Assembly: GCA_003388555.1 (NCBI GenBank) | Contig: QQVD01000022.1 | Coordinates: forward strand, 58,063-122,062 | DNA from: Acidobacteriota bacterium | GTDB lineage: Bacteria > Acidobacteriota > Thermoanaerobaculia > Multivoradales > Multivoraceae | Direction: 5' to 3' | Length of the DNA stretch: 64,000 nt | In this document: positions 63,601 to 64,000 of the stretch, one piece after another | Layout: each line of letters starts with the position of its first letter | Numbering within the stretch: position 1 is the first letter of the stretch | Position numbers and translations under genes: made by a program | Notes under the pieces: model-generated | The model's database searches: none | What the model was told of the DNA's origin: nothing | What the model saw: only the letters and a program-made list of their open reading frames with translations

Positions 63601-64000
63601 CTGCCGTCCGCCACCGGTCGGGGCGAGGTCGTCTGCGCCGTGGTGGCTCCGAAGGCGACGGCGAGCGAGGATGACGTCATGGCGATCTGGCCGGCGATTC
63701 ACGAGCGTTCGCGCCAGGTGCCGAGCTACCAGCGGATCGGCCGGGTCGAGATCTGGCGCGGCGACCTACCCAAGACCAGCACCCTCAAGGTGCGTCGCGC
63801 GGCGCTGCGCAAGGCGCTGCTGGCAGGAGAGAACGGCGCCGCGGCCGGGGCGGCGGCGCCCGCACCGAGCGCCGCGTCTCCCGCGTCGAGGGTCGCGGGC
63901 GACGACACCGAGCTGGAGATCCTCGAGATCCTCGCCGGCCTCCTCCGCTCCCGCGCCGAGCTGCTGGGCCCCGGCGACCGGCTGAGCGAGCTGGGAGTCG
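60655..64000 (+). CDS. Fatty acyl-CoA reductase / acyl-CoA synthetase / carrier fusion (partial, runs off right edge)
   Basis: 1115 codons visible. Domain 1 (about aa 15-370): an extended SDR of the Male-sterility/thioester-reductase type with VSGATGFIGKVLVEKLL and YTLTKALAERML (YxxxK). Domain 2 (about 420-480): a FAR C-terminal-like stretch (YGPYLDHPARYDDTATRALS). Domain 3 (about 515-1060): AMP-forming ligase with ILFTSGTTVAPKAVPLTHAN, LPVHHVFEQMVGLL, EGYGMTETAPVLSVNP, GRTKEMIVTDAGKNVYPEEVE and a PKTSTLKVRR end (catalytic Lys). Domain 4 begins at about 1085: LEILEILAGLLRSRAELLGP, a carrier-protein helix, cut by the edge. A single protein could activate a fatty acid and reduce it to an alcohol or aldehyde. 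Confidence 0.85.
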   Translation, partial: MTPPEVEPDPLEIARSLAGQRLLVSGATGFIGKVLVEKLLWSVPEVGELVLLLRPRRGDSVEERVRREILDSPVMARLRARHQAGWEEWARSKLRVVEGDLATERLGLDASAWQGLAQRIDRVVSCAASVTFDERVDRATSTNVRGAVRLLELARAAGDVPLLHLSTCFVSGRSSGTIEESAGDFGFDSRTLLAELDRACAEVEGDDGDEAAVAKGREVAAAHRFNDVYTLTKALAERMLEEQRGGVPLAIVRPGIVESALAQPRPGWIEAVRVADPLLVAYGRGRLRELPADPEGRLELIPVDFVVHATLAALADLGPATTTADAAQAGFGRGDVIRRRDGGAGGPAPVRYYQVGSSRNPLTLGELLAHARDGFAQTPLRDQQGRAIEVPPVRFVSPGDELRPANAGRTDRQGRDRVHEHFARLFEVYGPYLDHPARYDDTATRALSARLTDTERAAFPFDVAQLDWRDYVARMHVPGLQRFALCAESGEPPPSPGPASTLSRARLGELGSLGELLIEVARRHPDRIALQTFRQGRWLRYTYRQALTATSNIAACLAQRHGIGSGDRVVLWTTGSPEWVLMTMALWRLGAVAVPLDPQWPPGEVVDAAKLVGAKLICAMPRLHPALASAADPACPVVELAAPLVPEPDVELLPGAEAFASLAAPAASQDLASILFTSGTTVAPKAVPLTHANYLANVRDLVPLMELEGERLLSVLPVHHVFEQMVGLLVPLAGASTVSYVAELKPDEIRWMMSTTRPTVLVAVPRLLELLHGGIERSVAAGGPMLGLWFKLMFALSKATGGRYGHRLFAKVHQRFGGSLRRIATGGAALDPDLGRRFFWMGFRVAEGYGMTETAPVLSVNPWREIRFGSVGRPLPSVEFQLREVEVEGEGAEETVDVGEIWVRGPNVMSGYHDNPEATAEVMQGEWLNTGDLGRFDGDGYLHLCGRTKEMIVTDAGKNVYPEEVERRYRDLPMVEDLVVLGLPSATGRGEVVCAVVAPKATASEDDVMAIWPAIHERSRQVPSYQRIGRVEIWRGDLPKTSTLKVRRAALRKALLAGENGAAAGAAAPAPSAASPASRVAGDDTELEILEILAGLLRSRAELLGPGDRLSELGV

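Overview
The window is GC-rich, densely coded DNA from a Gram-negative heterotroph. A TonB-dependent receptor, lipoprotein and signal-peptide-bearing exported proteins, CSLREA-type beta-helix proteins, an IPTL-CTERM-like tail and a TPR Ser/Thr kinase next to an ECF sigma factor are together typical of Acidobacteriota (Thermoanaerobaculia-like) or of Wenzhouxiangella-like Gammaproteobacteria. I infer the former with modest confidence; no rRNA or tRNA gene was seen to settle it.

Layout. (1) 1-6.2 kb: minus-strand housekeeping and secreted genes (SGNH-like protein, OsmC, PQQ-type propeller, DUF1223, methyltransferase, radical SAM). (2) 6.2-14.1 kb: an accessory island with an Rhs/YD-repeat fragment, an intact ISL3-type insertion sequence, a beheaded type I restriction specificity gene, an Abi-C-like gene, hsdR, a membrane TPR-like protein, and antitoxin/transposase debris. 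hsdM is missing. (3) 14.1-19.5 kb: a GntR/FadR regulator divergent from a membrane serine hydrolase and a TonB-dependent receptor, with a perfect 13-bp inverted repeat between them. (4) 19.5-28.6 kb: two CSLREA beta-helix surface proteins, a TPR Ser/Thr kinase with an ECF sigma factor, and a PIN-remnant/RHH antitoxin. (5) 28.6-34.2 kb: toxin-antitoxin modules (HigBA, AbiEi/AbiEii, AbrB/Doc) interleaved with a dispersed hairpin repeat and an FG-GAP surface protein. (6) 34.4-44.5 kb: secreted proteins, including a 719-aa beta-helix protein with an IPTL-like tail, a MpaB-type oxygenase, an operon of three paralogous fibre-like proteins plus a small DGFESGD-tailed protein, a glutamine amidotransferase and a truncated FG-GAP gene. 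(7) 45-54 kb: a strand-mosaic surface-glycan cluster (CmcI-type and two TylF-type methyltransferases, GT-C membrane protein, flippase, two GT2 glycosyltransferases, sulfotransferase). (8) 54-64 kb: a second serine hydrolase, a sulfatase-like lipoprotein coupled to a heparinase II/III-like protein, and a multidomain fatty acyl-CoA reductase / acyl-CoA synthetase / carrier-protein fusion running off the right edge.

How it fits together: much of the window builds or modifies the cell surface. Four exported proteins share a C-terminal DGFE(S/A)G tail and a fifth has an IPTL-like sorting tail, which suggests a dedicated surface-delivery route. The islands at 6-14 kb and 27-34 kb are sites of repeated gene gain and loss, shown by gene fragments, an IS, and two families of dispersed repeats. 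The most notable items for follow-up are the triplicated fibre-like family, the C-terminal tail family, the reductase/ligase/carrier fusion, and the IS-edged deletion in the restriction locus.
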